Shown here: positions 14,563 to 22,439 of the stretch, piece after piece | How positions within the stretch are numbered: the first letter of the stretch is position 1 | How the letters are laid out: every line of letters starts with the position of its first letter | Source of the DNA: an uncultured Chlamydiae bacterium | Lineage (GTDB): Bacteria; Chlamydiota; Chlamydiia; Chlamydiales; Rhabdochlamydiaceae | Length of the DNA stretch: 39,624 nucleotides | Reading direction: 5' to 3' | Assembly: GCA_945952445.1 (NCBI GenBank) | Contig: CAMFIG010000021.1 | Location: 1 to 39,624 of the forward strand | Position numbers and translations under genes: made by a program | Notes under the pieces: model-generated | Database searches by the model: none | Told to the model about the DNA's origin: nothing | What the model saw: only the letters and a program-made list of their open reading frames with translations

Positions 14563-16074
14563 TTAGTGGGATTCTCTTTTAGCAACGCGGGCTTGGATTC
14601 CCCAGGCAAATAGAGCGATTTCTAGAGATAAAAGAAGAGCAAGAGGTGGTTCTGGAAGGATAAGTTGAAGGTCGAGGATGGCGGGAAGGTTGCTGGAAAG
14701 ACTTAAAAGAAAGGCGGTAAAGTGAGAGTTTAAAGTGCAGATTAGGGAATTTAAAGGGGGCATTACCCAATATAAGGAGCTAGAGATCAGAAGCAGAAGC
14801 ATGGAAAATCCAACTCCGGTTGGGAAAAATAAGTTATAGAGAAAGCTCATCCAGGGGAATGTGTGGAAGTAGAACAGACAAACAGGCATTACAGCGAGAT
14901 GTACAGCGAGGTTGAGGGCAATTCCTGTTCGAAGATAGACGCAAAGTAGGTAGATAAGCTTTCTTAAAGTGGATAGTTCGCAAATTTCATCTAGGTTTCT
15001 AGGGGGTAATAGAAAAGAAGCCCAAGGAGTGGTTATCGGCAAAAGCATTAAAATCGCTGCAGTAGACAGGAAGCTGAGTTGAAATCCTAAATTTAAGGCG
15101 GCTTGAGGAGTAAAGATCATTTCTATGAGCAACCCGACGCCGAGGGCATTGAGGCCCGAAGAGGGTCTTTGGCATAGAAGGCCAAGAATATATATGCTGA
15201 TGGCGGTCCATGCGCGGAGGATGGAGGGAGAGCTTCCTAGAAAGAGAAAGTACAAAGTCAGAAGGCTGAGCAGGGTGATATATGCGATTTTTTCTGGAAA
15301 GATTTTTTTTAGAAAAACTCCCAGGAATAGCGCGAGAAGGCCAAAATGAAATCCGGAAATTGCTAAGATGTGCTGCAGTCCTACTCGGCTGAACTCATAG
15401 GACAACATGGGATCATCCAGATCTCCTGTGGCGAGTGCAGCAAGAAAGCTTGCGGCTTTTTTATCTTTGATTTGGCCTGCTATCCAATGGGAAAATCTCT
15501 GTTTTGCTTGATATCTCCATTCTACGAGGCTCCACGTGTTTTTTACAGGGTGCCATATCGTTTCTTTTTTGGGCTTAAAAGAGCAGCCATCCTCCTGTAT
15601 GAGAAGTGTACCTTCGATGAGAAAATCAGAAGAGATTTTAGGTCGTTGTGCTTGGAGAGGAAGATAGATTGAGCAGGGAACGGCTTGAGCTGATGGCTCT
15701 GCTTCAAGGTGGCGGATGGTTCCTTGGATCCGATAAGATTGTAAAAAAGGGGATGAGGAGATTTTTAAATTGCTAGGAGAAAAATAGGCAATTCCTTCGA
15801 GGGCAGAAGCTCCTAGAGGAAGAGATGGTTTTGTGTATATTCCATAGGCGTAACTTAGCAAAAAAATCCCCATTAAAAGAAACCAGCGGACGCGGCAGTT
15901 TTTGAGGTCAATTTGCCTTGGAAGAAAGGGAAGAGAGAGGGCTCCTAAAGGCAGTAGTAGAGCCCAATGAGGGTAAAGAGCGCAGCTCACTCCTAAAAGC
16001 GCAAAAAGGCCAAATAAGAATGCTGGGCATTTGCGAAAAAACGCAAAAAAATATTCAGAGACCTTATTGAGCAT
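14563..16074 (-). CDS. comEC: ComEC/Rec2-type DNA uptake channel
   Basis: ComEC forms the inner-membrane channel for single-stranded DNA in natural transformation. The 503-residue protein has two N-terminal helices and a soluble OB-like domain (about residues 90-180). The competence domain follows with the signature LQHILAISGFHFGLLALFLG, about eight further membrane helices, and SSPSILRAWTAISIYILGL. It lacks the C-terminal metallo-beta-lactamase domain found in many long ComEC proteins, as I recall for the chlamydial form. Its start overlaps the 3' end of the NADH dehydrogenase gene by 11 bases, so the two share a transcript. Confidence 0.9.
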   Translation of the reverse strand: MLNKVSEYFFAFFRKCPAFLFGLFALLGVSCALYPHWALLLPLGALSLPFLPRQIDLKNCRVRWFLLMGIFLLSYAYGIYTKPSLPLGASALEGIAYFSPSNLKISSSPFLQSYRIQGTIRHLEAEPSAQAVPCSIYLPLQAQRPKISSDFLIEGTLLIQEDGCSFKPKKETIWHPVKNTWSLVEWRYQAKQRFSHWIAGQIKDKKAASFLAALATGDLDDPMLSYEFSRVGLQHILAISGFHFGLLALFLGVFLKKIFPEKIAYITLLSLLTLYFLFLGSSPSILRAWTAISIYILGLLCQRPSSGLNALGVGLLIEMIFTPQAALNLGFQLSFLSTAAILMLLPITTPWASFLLPPRNLDEICELSTLRKLIYLLCVYLRTGIALNLAVHLAVMPVCLFYFHTFPWMSFLYNLFFPTGVGFSMLLLLISSSLYWVMPPLNSLICTLNSHFTAFLLSLSSNLPAILDLQLILPEPPLALLLSLEIALFAWGIQARVAKRESH

Positions 16075-17344
16075 CCTGAGAAGTCTTGGGGATCTCTTTG
16101 TCTATGTTTCCGTGGATCAGACGCACTCCTCGCTGGCCTGAGATAAACACTGTAATCCACTCTAGCATGACGCCGATCCGATTGCGAAATCCGATCAAAT
16201 AGAGAATGTGGATAAAACCCCATGCCAACCAGGCTAGAAATCCGGAGAACTCGCATTTGCCGATCGTTGCAATCGCTTTGGCTTTTCCGATTGTCGCCAT
16301 GCTGCCTTTGTCGAGATAAGAGAAAGGGAGCCTCTTATGAGATGGGATGTTGTCTTTGATGATTTTTGCGACATAACGTCCTTGTTGGATGGCGACAGGA
16401 GCGATGCCGGGAAGAGGTTTGCCTTCTTTGCCTTTAGCTTGGCAAGCATCTCCAATGACAAAAATCTCGGGATGTCCCGGGATTGTCAAATCGCTTTCTA
16501 CAATGACTCTGCCTTGTCTATCCAGAGGGACTTGGAGAGTTTGTAGTAAAGGAGAAGCTTGGTTTCCTGCAGCCCAAATCACATTGCGGCTTTCAATAAA
16601 TAGATCATCGACTTGGACGCCTTCTTCGGTAATTTGAGTTACTTTTTTGCCGGTAAGGACGCGGACTCCTAGCTTTTCGAGGTCAGCTTTTGCTTTTTCC
16701 GATAGCTTTTCAGAATAAACAGGAAGGATATGAGGGAGAGCTTCGATCAGATAGATCTTTGACTTTTCGGGACGAATTCTGCGGAAATTCTCAAAAAGCG
16801 TTGTATGGGCTACTTCAGCAATGGCTCCTGCCATTTCTACTCCGGTTGGACCTCCTCCTATGACGACGAAACTTAGAAACTTATCGGCTTCAGAAATCCG
16901 ATCTAAGCGCTCTGCTTTTTCAAAAGAGACGAGAATCCTTTCGCGGATCTTGAGTGCATCAGAAATGGTTTTAAGACCTGGAGCAAACGGCTCCCATTGA
17001 TCATTGCCAAAATAGGAATGTTTAGCGCCTGTTGCGATGACTAAGTAGTCGTAGCCGATCAGATCGCCGTTAGCGAGACGGACTTGCTTGTGTTCTTTGT
17101 CAATAGCGACAGCCTCCCCCATAATGACCATGGTGTTTTTTTGTTTGCGGAAGATTTCTCGGGTGGGATAGGCGATCTCTCCAGGAGACAAGGCTGCAGT
17201 AGCTACCTGATAGAGGAGAGGTTGGAATAAGTGATGATTTGTCTTGTCGAGAAGGATAATATCCAATGGTGTTTTGCTAAGAGTACGAGCTACGTTGAGT
17301 CCGCCGAAACCGCTTCCAATAATGAGTAATCGAGTGAGAGCCAT
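16064..17344 (-). CDS. ndh: Type II NADH:quinone oxidoreductase
   Basis: NDH-2 is a single-subunit, non-pumping flavoprotein that passes electrons from NADH to quinone at the inner membrane. The 426-residue protein opens with the FAD site LLIIGSGFGGLNVARTL. The second nucleotide fold is at about residues 165-185 (VVIGGGPTGVEMAG), the FAD motif VFVIGDA near 295, and the quinone-site pattern AIQQGRYVAKII follows. The C-terminal 60 residues contain an amphipathic/hydrophobic stretch (FLAWLAWGFIHILYLIGF) for membrane attachment. It could feed the cytochrome bd oxidase encoded at the other end of the window. A palindrome TACCTT-N5-AAGGTA lies just before the ATG. Confidence 0.95.
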   Translation of the reverse strand: MALTRLLIIGSGFGGLNVARTLSKTPLDIILLDKTNHHLFQPLLYQVATAALSPGEIAYPTREIFRKQKNTMVIMGEAVAIDKEHKQVRLANGDLIGYDYLVIATGAKHSYFGNDQWEPFAPGLKTISDALKIRERILVSFEKAERLDRISEADKFLSFVVIGGGPTGVEMAGAIAEVAHTTLFENFRRIRPEKSKIYLIEALPHILPVYSEKLSEKAKADLEKLGVRVLTGKKVTQITEEGVQVDDLFIESRNVIWAAGNQASPLLQTLQVPLDRQGRVIVESDLTIPGHPEIFVIGDACQAKGKEGKPLPGIAPVAIQQGRYVAKIIKDNIPSHKRLPFSYLDKGSMATIGKAKAIATIGKCEFSGFLAWLAWGFIHILYLIGFRNRIGVMLEWITVFISGQRGVRLIHGNIDKEIPKTSQDAQ

Positions 17345-17357
17345 ATTTCCTCATGTT

Positions 17358-17374
17358 TACCTTTTCTTAAGGTA
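17358..17374. promoter_or_regulatory. Small palindrome between ndh and hprK
   Basis: TACCTT and AAGGTA flank five bases (TTCTT), 14 bases upstream of the ndh ATG in the divergent region with hprK. It could be an operator or a hairpin in the ndh leader; no regulator is suggested by the sequence. Confidence 0.25.
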
Positions 17375-17539
17375 GATCATCTCGATTTTTTGATAATTTG
17401 CAATTACTTTTGGAGTTATGAGCAGCATAAGATCCTTTTTTCTTTGCAAAATGGAGTACATGGTCTAAACTTGAATCAGTTTCTGAATAGCGTTTTTCGC
17501 AATGTATCGACGCAAAGAGTCTTGCTTGGGGATTGGAAT

Positions 17540-18490
17540 ATGTACTTAGTAAAAGATCTCTATGAGAAATATGAACGCACGCTTCTTTTAAGCCTTGCAG
17601 CAGGGCAGAGCGGACTTTCTCGGCAAGTCAAAGTTCCGGAAGCGCATCGTCCTGGCTTGAGTCTGGCAGGATATCTAAAGAACTATGTCAACCAGAGAAT
17701 TCTTGTTTTTGGAACAGTAGAGGTCTCTTATTTAAAAGATCTGGATTCAGCAACTCGAGTTGAGCGTTTGTGCAGTATTTTAACCGATCAAACTCCTGCA
17801 GTTGTTGTTGCCGGTCGCTATGTCCCTCCGAAAGAGCTCCTCCAATTTTGCGAGACAAAACGTCTTCCTGTTTTTCGAACAAAGATGAAAACGATGGAAT
17901 TTTTAAGTCGATTAACTTACTTGCTTCATGAAGATTTTTCTCCAAGTATTACATGCCATGGTACTTTGGTAGAGGCTTTTGGCGTCGGGGTTTTAATCCA
18001 GGGGGATTCTTCTATTGGAAAAAGCGAGGCGGCTCTTGGCTTAATAGAAAGAGGGCATCGGTTGATTTCTGATGATGTTGTGAAAATGAAAATCCGAGAA
18101 GGGTCGTATTTAGAGGGATCCGGGCCTGAGCTGACGCGGCATTTAATGGAAATTCGGGGGATTGGTATCATTAATGTAGCTCACCTATATGGAGCAGTTT
18201 GTGTAAGAGATGATAAAAAAGTAGACATGGTTGTGAAATTAGAGGAATGGGATGACCGCCGTTTTTATGATCGCGTTGGACTTGATGAAAAATATTGCGA
18301 CATTTTAGGTATGAAAGTGCCTTATTATATTTTACCTGTAAAGCCTGGTAGAGATGTTGTTTTATTGATTGAAACGATAGCGTTAAATCATCGACTAAAA
18401 GAGATGGGCTTTCACTCTGCAAAAGACTTTAATGTGAAATTGCTCGAGACGATTGCGAAAAAAACGAAAACAAGCCGGATAAATACGTGA
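17540..18490 (+). CDS. hprK: HPr kinase/phosphorylase
   Basis: HprK phosphorylates HPr on its regulatory serine and removes that phosphate again, linking metabolism to PTS state. From the ATG at 17540 the protein has 316 residues, the usual size; the open frame extends 50 codons upstream but the extra part does not look like HprK. GGGGA lies close upstream of this ATG. The N-terminal domain covers about residues 1-130. The P-loop is GDSSIGKS (155-162), followed by GLIERGHRLISDDVVKM and the family signature LMEIRGIGIINV. The variant Ser158 in place of the usual Gly in the P-loop is worth noting. The stop overlaps the ptsH start (ATGA). Confidence 0.95.
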   Translation: MYLVKDLYEKYERTLLLSLAAGQSGLSRQVKVPEAHRPGLSLAGYLKNYVNQRILVFGTVEVSYLKDLDSATRVERLCSILTDQTPAVVVAGRYVPPKELLQFCETKRLPVFRTKMKTMEFLSRLTYLLHEDFSPSITCHGTLVEAFGVGVLIQGDSSIGKSEAALGLIERGHRLISDDVVKMKIREGSYLEGSGPELTRHLMEIRGIGIINVAHLYGAVCVRDDKKVDMVVKLEEWDDRRFYDRVGLDEKYCDILGMKVPYYILPVKPGRDVVLLIETIALNHRLKEMGFHSAKDFNVKLLETIAKKTKTSRINT

Positions 18491-18759
18491 AAATCTGCAG
18501 GACAGTCAAAGTCAAAAATGCCTTGGGACTTCACGCTCGTCCTGCAAGCATGATTGTAAAAATTCTACAAACAAGCCAAAGCTCTGTCCATTTTACGTGC
18601 CGCAAGGAAAAGGTCAATGCACGCAGCATTATGAGCTTACTCACTCTTGCTGCTTCTAAAAATGTATCGGTATTGATCGAAGTAGAGGGAATGGATGCTG
18701 AACCAACAATGGATCGATTGATCGAAGCTTTTGAAAAACAGTTTTGGGAATGTCAATGA
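18487..18759 (+). CDS. ptsH: Phosphocarrier protein HPr
   Basis: This 90-residue HPr has the active-site histidine at position 16 in NALGLHARPAS. The regulatory serine lies at about position 47 in KVNARSIMSLLTLAA, the site expected for HprK. Both sites are intact, so the protein can be charged by enzyme I and by HprK. It overlaps hprK by four bases and ptsI by a few bases. No sugar permease (EII) gene is in the window, so HPr probably passes phosphate to regulatory PtsN-type proteins elsewhere. Confidence 0.95.
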   Translation: MKICRTVKVKNALGLHARPASMIVKILQTSQSSVHFTCRKEKVNARSIMSLLTLAASKNVSVLIEVEGMDAEPTMDRLIEAFEKQFWECQ

Positions 18760-20549
18760 ACACATCAACAGAATTTAGAGTCCATGGAGCTCCTGTAAGC
18801 GAGGGGATTGCAATAGGTGTTTTATTTCATTTGAATTCAGGATCAGAAGATCTCATACCCGATTTTGCTATCCCGGAACAAGGCATCTTTTTAGAAATTG
18901 AAAGATACAGGAGCGCTTTAGCGCTTGCAAAAGAAGATCTTTTATTTCTTCAGAAGAGTTTAGAAAAAGAGGGGTCCCAAAATGCAGCCAATATTATTGA
19001 AGCGCATATTCAAATGCTGGAAGATCCATCTATCACGACTCAGGTAGAAGAGAGGATCTGTAGTTTAAAAAAAAATGCCGAGGCTGTTTTTAGTGGTATA
19101 GTGAGCGAATATGAAAAAAAATTCAGTAAAATTAAAGATGTTTTTTTTCAGCAGAGAGTAATCGATCTTCTGGATTTATCGAAAAGGATATTAGGTAACT
19201 TAAGTCACAAGACTTCGTTTAACTTTGCTGACATTCCCAAAAACTCTATTGTATTTGCTAAAGAGTTAATCCCTTCTCATACAGCAGCGATCCACGCTTC
19301 GCGAGTCAGTGCCTTTATTACTCAAAGCGGAGGGGGAAATTCTCACGCAGCACTTATCGCCAGAGCTAAGGGGATTCCTTATGTGTCCAGTATTGATATG
19401 AGCCTTTTGGAAAAAGCAAAAGGAGGTTATGTCATTGTAGATGGGCAAACAGGAGAGATCATTTTCCATCCGACCGAAGCTACTTTAGAAAATTATCGCG
19501 AAAGAAAAACGCGGTTGAAAACAACATACCAGCTGTTGCAGCAAGATGTTCATTATCATACTGAGACAATGGATGGATACAGGGTTCATACTTTTGCGAA
19601 TGTCGGGAATTTATTAGATTTGGAAGAGATGCAAAATTATCGTCCTGAAGGGATCGGGTTGTTTCGTTCGGAATATCTTTTTTTGGAAAAAAACACCGTT
19701 TTCTTATCGGAAGAAGAGCAGATTCAGACCTATCTGCAGCTCGTGCAAAAAGCGAATCGTTTGCCTATAGTCATCCGGGTATTCGATATTGGAGGGGATA
19801 AAAACCCAGAACTCTTTTTAGAGCATGAAAAGGAAACAAATCCAGTATTGGGATGTCGCGGAATACGCTTTTTACTTCGCCATCTATCGATTTTTCGCAC
19901 GCAAATCAGAGCTATTATGAGAGCGGGGAATGGAGCCAATGTGAAAATATTGCTTCCAATGGTCTCAGATATTCACGAGGTGCTTGAAGCCAAGAAAATC
20001 ATCCAAGAGGTAAGGCAAGAGTTGATAGAGCAAAACCTGATTGGGTCGCAAAATTTCCCAATTGGTTGCATGGTGGAAGTTCCTTCCGTGGTTTTTATAT
20101 GCGATGCAATTGCGAGAGAAGTCGATTTTCTTTCTATTGGAACAAATGATTTAGTACAGTATACCTTAGGGATGGATCGAAGCAATCCGGCTATGAGCGA
20201 TTGTTTATACCCAGCTCATCCGAGTGTGATTCGGATGATCAAGATGGTAGTTGTAGAGGCAAAGAGGCAAAATAAGCCTGTCACAATCTGTGGAGAGATA
20301 GCCTCAAATCCCCTGTTTGTGCCGCTCTTATTGGGATTGGGGATCCATAATTTTTCTTGTTCTCCGCGCTATATTCCCCTCATAAAAAAAGCCATCCGCC
20401 AGTGCGTTCTCTTAGAAGCTTTTAAACTGGCTCGCAGGGTATTGCAAATGAGTTCTCCTTTGGAGATTTCCCACGCTCTACTAGAAGCCAGTCGTGATCC
20501 CGACTTGATGTGCAGGGAGATGGCAAGCCTTGGATTAGAAAGGGAGTGA
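18756..20549 (+). CDS. ptsI: Phosphoenolpyruvate-protein phosphotransferase (enzyme I)
   Basis: Enzyme I autophosphorylates from PEP and passes phosphate to HPr. The roughly 597-residue protein has an N-terminal HPr-binding/swivel domain with the catalytic His near residue 197 in GGGNSHAALIARAKGIPYV. The C-terminal PEP-binding barrel has GIGLFRSEYLFL, IRVFDIGGDKNP, SIGTNDLVQYTLGMDR and the catalytic Cys in VTICGEIAS. All key residues are present. The ATG at 18756 overlaps the ptsH stop (ATGA) with GGGA upstream; an in-frame ATG at 18750 is also possible. The 3' end overlaps convergent ybaB by 15 bases. With hprK and ptsH it forms a tight regulatory PTS operon. Confidence 0.95.
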   Translation: MNTSTEFRVHGAPVSEGIAIGVLFHLNSGSEDLIPDFAIPEQGIFLEIERYRSALALAKEDLLFLQKSLEKEGSQNAANIIEAHIQMLEDPSITTQVEERICSLKKNAEAVFSGIVSEYEKKFSKIKDVFFQQRVIDLLDLSKRILGNLSHKTSFNFADIPKNSIVFAKELIPSHTAAIHASRVSAFITQSGGGNSHAALIARAKGIPYVSSIDMSLLEKAKGGYVIVDGQTGEIIFHPTEATLENYRERKTRLKTTYQLLQQDVHYHTETMDGYRVHTFANVGNLLDLEEMQNYRPEGIGLFRSEYLFLEKNTVFLSEEEQIQTYLQLVQKANRLPIVIRVFDIGGDKNPELFLEHEKETNPVLGCRGIRFLLRHLSIFRTQIRAIMRAGNGANVKILLPMVSDIHEVLEAKKIIQEVRQELIEQNLIGSQNFPIGCMVEVPSVVFICDAIAREVDFLSIGTNDLVQYTLGMDRSNPAMSDCLYPAHPSVIRMIKMVVVEAKRQNKPVTICGEIASNPLFVPLLLGLGIHNFSCSPRYIPLIKKAIRQCVLLEAFKLARRVLQMSSPLEISHALLEASRDPDLMCREMASLGLERE

Positions 20550-20834
20550 GAGTCCACCCGGTAGTCCAAGGGGGGAATCTGTTTTGAGTTTGTTATAAGC
20601 ATCAGCAAAGGCTGCTGTAATTAGATCTTCGAGTCCTTCTAGATCTTGTAAGTCGACGCATTCCGGTTTGACTTTAATGCTTTTTAACTCTTTTTCTCCG
20701 GATAAGGTAACAGTTACCAGTCCATTACCGCTTGATCCTACCACGGTTTTATTTTTCATCTCATCCTGCATTTTTTCCATTTGTTGCTCTAGCAGGCGAG
20801 CTTGCTTTTTCATTTTGGAAAATCCACTACCCAT
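20535..20834 (-). CDS. ybaB: Nucleoid-associated protein YbaB/EbfC family
   Basis: A 99-residue protein with an N-terminal helix (MKKQARLLEQQMEKMQDEM), three beta strands (TVVGSSGNGLVTVTLSGEKELKSI split over the centre) and a C-terminal helix with LITAAFADAYNK. This is the tweezer-shaped dimer that binds DNA without strong specificity. Many bacteria have it directly downstream of dnaX, as here (13 bases between them). Confidence 0.92.
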   Translation of the reverse strand: MGSGFSKMKKQARLLEQQMEKMQDEMKNKTVVGSSGNGLVTVTLSGEKELKSIKVKPECVDLQDLEGLEDLITAAFADAYNKLKTDSPLGLPGGLSLPF

Positions 20835-20847
20835 AATAATACTCCTA

Positions 20848-22194
20848 TTATCTTATTTCTTTTGTTAAGACACCTTCTAATTCGACAGAAGCAAAACGCA
20901 TGAGGGTGTCATAATGGCTTTGCGGTTTTACGCTTGGCGAATCGAGCGCTGCTTTGATTGATTCAGGTTGTTTTGGTTTGGGCTCCTCAAGAGTTGGAGA
21001 TTTTTGAGGCTGGGGAGGGGAGACTAGAACCGTTTCCGATTTTTGGGAAATAGCTTGTTCTAAGCTCTGCAATTTGCTCACAATCCGCTCAATAGGTACT
21101 CGTTGTTTGCTGCGGAGGATATGCAGTAGCAGCATTTCAAGAGTAACTCGTTTGAATGAGGTCTTCTGTATGTGAGAGTGCCAATGCATGAGGTAATCCA
21201 AGATGTAGAGGCATTGTTCTTGTGTATAGCATTGTGCAGATTCTCCATATTTTGGAATCAGGTAAGTAGGGATCTCTTCAGAGGCTTGCTTTAATTGGAT
21301 CGATAATACATTGCGATAATGGCTTAAGAGGCAATCTAAGAAATAAGAGAGGTCTTTTCCTGTAGAGAAAATACGAGCTGTCAATGTGAATGCGTAGGAT
21401 AAGTTTTCTTCTGCAAAAGCTTTATCTAATGCAAAAAAATCTTCTGATGGCATCAGGCCAAGAGAAGAGGTGATAGAAGTCGTTGTCAAGATCCCATGTG
21501 AAAAGCTGAGTGCTTGGTCGAGAAGCGACTCTGCTACTCGAAGCGATCCATCCGATAAGCTAGCAAGCATATGTAGGGCATCTTCTTCATAGGGAATTTC
21601 AGAATCTAAAACAATTTGTTTGAGTTTTTGGGAAATCTTAACCGGAGCGATTCTTTGTAAGTCAAATCTTTGGCATCGGCTAATGATTGTGGGCAGGACT
21701 TTATGCGGTTCTGTTGTTGCAAAGAAAAATTTCACATTTACAGGAGGTTCTTCTAGAATCTTGAGAAGGGCATTGAATGCTTCTTTGGTTAGCATGTGCA
21801 CTTCATCGATGATGTAGATCTTATATTTCCCGACAAAAGCATAGCTTGCAGTTTCATTGATCTGGCGGATGTCATCAATGCCTCGGTGGGAAGCTCCATC
21901 TATCTCTAAGACATTTAAGCTTCTTCCTTCTATGATGTCTCGGCAGGAAGGACATTCATTGCAAGGTTCTTCTTGAGAGGAGAGTTTGTGGCAGTTAAGA
22001 GCTTTAGCCAGGACCCTGGCAAGCGTTGTCTTGCCTGTACCTTGCATTCCACAAAATAGGTAGGCTTGGGCGGTTTTATGGAGCCGAATGGCATTTTTCA
22101 AAGTAGTGACAATTGCTTCCTGACCTACTACGCTGGAAAAGGTCTGTGGCCGATATTTGCGAGAAATTCCTTGATAGGGAGTGCTTTGATTCAT
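20848..22194 (-). CDS. dnaX: DNA polymerase III subunit gamma/tau
   Basis: DnaX is the ATPase of the clamp loader. The 448-residue protein begins with SRKYRPQTFSSVVGQEAIV, then Walker A GMQGTGKTT, a four-Cys zinc module (Cys of LNCHK and CNECPSC), Walker B with DEVH in IYIIDEVHMLTKEAFNALLK, and the SRC arginine finger in IISRCQRF. Domains I-III cover about residues 1-365. The rest is a Pro/Lys-rich linker (PPQPQKSPTLEEPKPKQPE) and a short tail, so a full tau C-terminus for DnaB and polymerase binding is missing; the product is nearer to gamma. A second DnaX-type gene may exist elsewhere, as in other chlamydiae. Confidence 0.95.
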   Translation of the reverse strand: MNQSTPYQGISRKYRPQTFSSVVGQEAIVTTLKNAIRLHKTAQAYLFCGMQGTGKTTLARVLAKALNCHKLSSQEEPCNECPSCRDIIEGRSLNVLEIDGASHRGIDDIRQINETASYAFVGKYKIYIIDEVHMLTKEAFNALLKILEEPPVNVKFFFATTEPHKVLPTIISRCQRFDLQRIAPVKISQKLKQIVLDSEIPYEEDALHMLASLSDGSLRVAESLLDQALSFSHGILTTTSITSSLGLMPSEDFFALDKAFAEENLSYAFTLTARIFSTGKDLSYFLDCLLSHYRNVLSIQLKQASEEIPTYLIPKYGESAQCYTQEQCLYILDYLMHWHSHIQKTSFKRVTLEMLLLHILRSKQRVPIERIVSKLQSLEQAISQKSETVLVSPPQPQKSPTLEEPKPKQPESIKAALDSPSVKPQSHYDTLMRFASVELEGVLTKEIR

Positions 22195-22439
22195 AATATC
22201 GACAGCGTTGCTCCTTAAATTAAATAGTACTTTAATGTTTTCCTAAACAGATTGCCAGGCTACGTGCCTTTAAAAGCCCGCTCAAGCAAATACGTGGATT
22301 CTTCGGAACCCTTCTCATGCTAGCATAAAGGGAAGTTTTCGTCCTAATAAGGATTTTTTTTGAAAGAAAGTCTTTTTCGAAATTTTTCCTCTGCGCTAAA
22401 ATGAGCTCTGAGGAACCCCCTCTATAGGACTTATCTCTC

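Noticed and set aside
22195-22439. Minus-strand 69-codon ORF between dnaX and the 7TM-HD gene
   Set aside because: No ribosome site and no recognisable motif; treated as intergenic.
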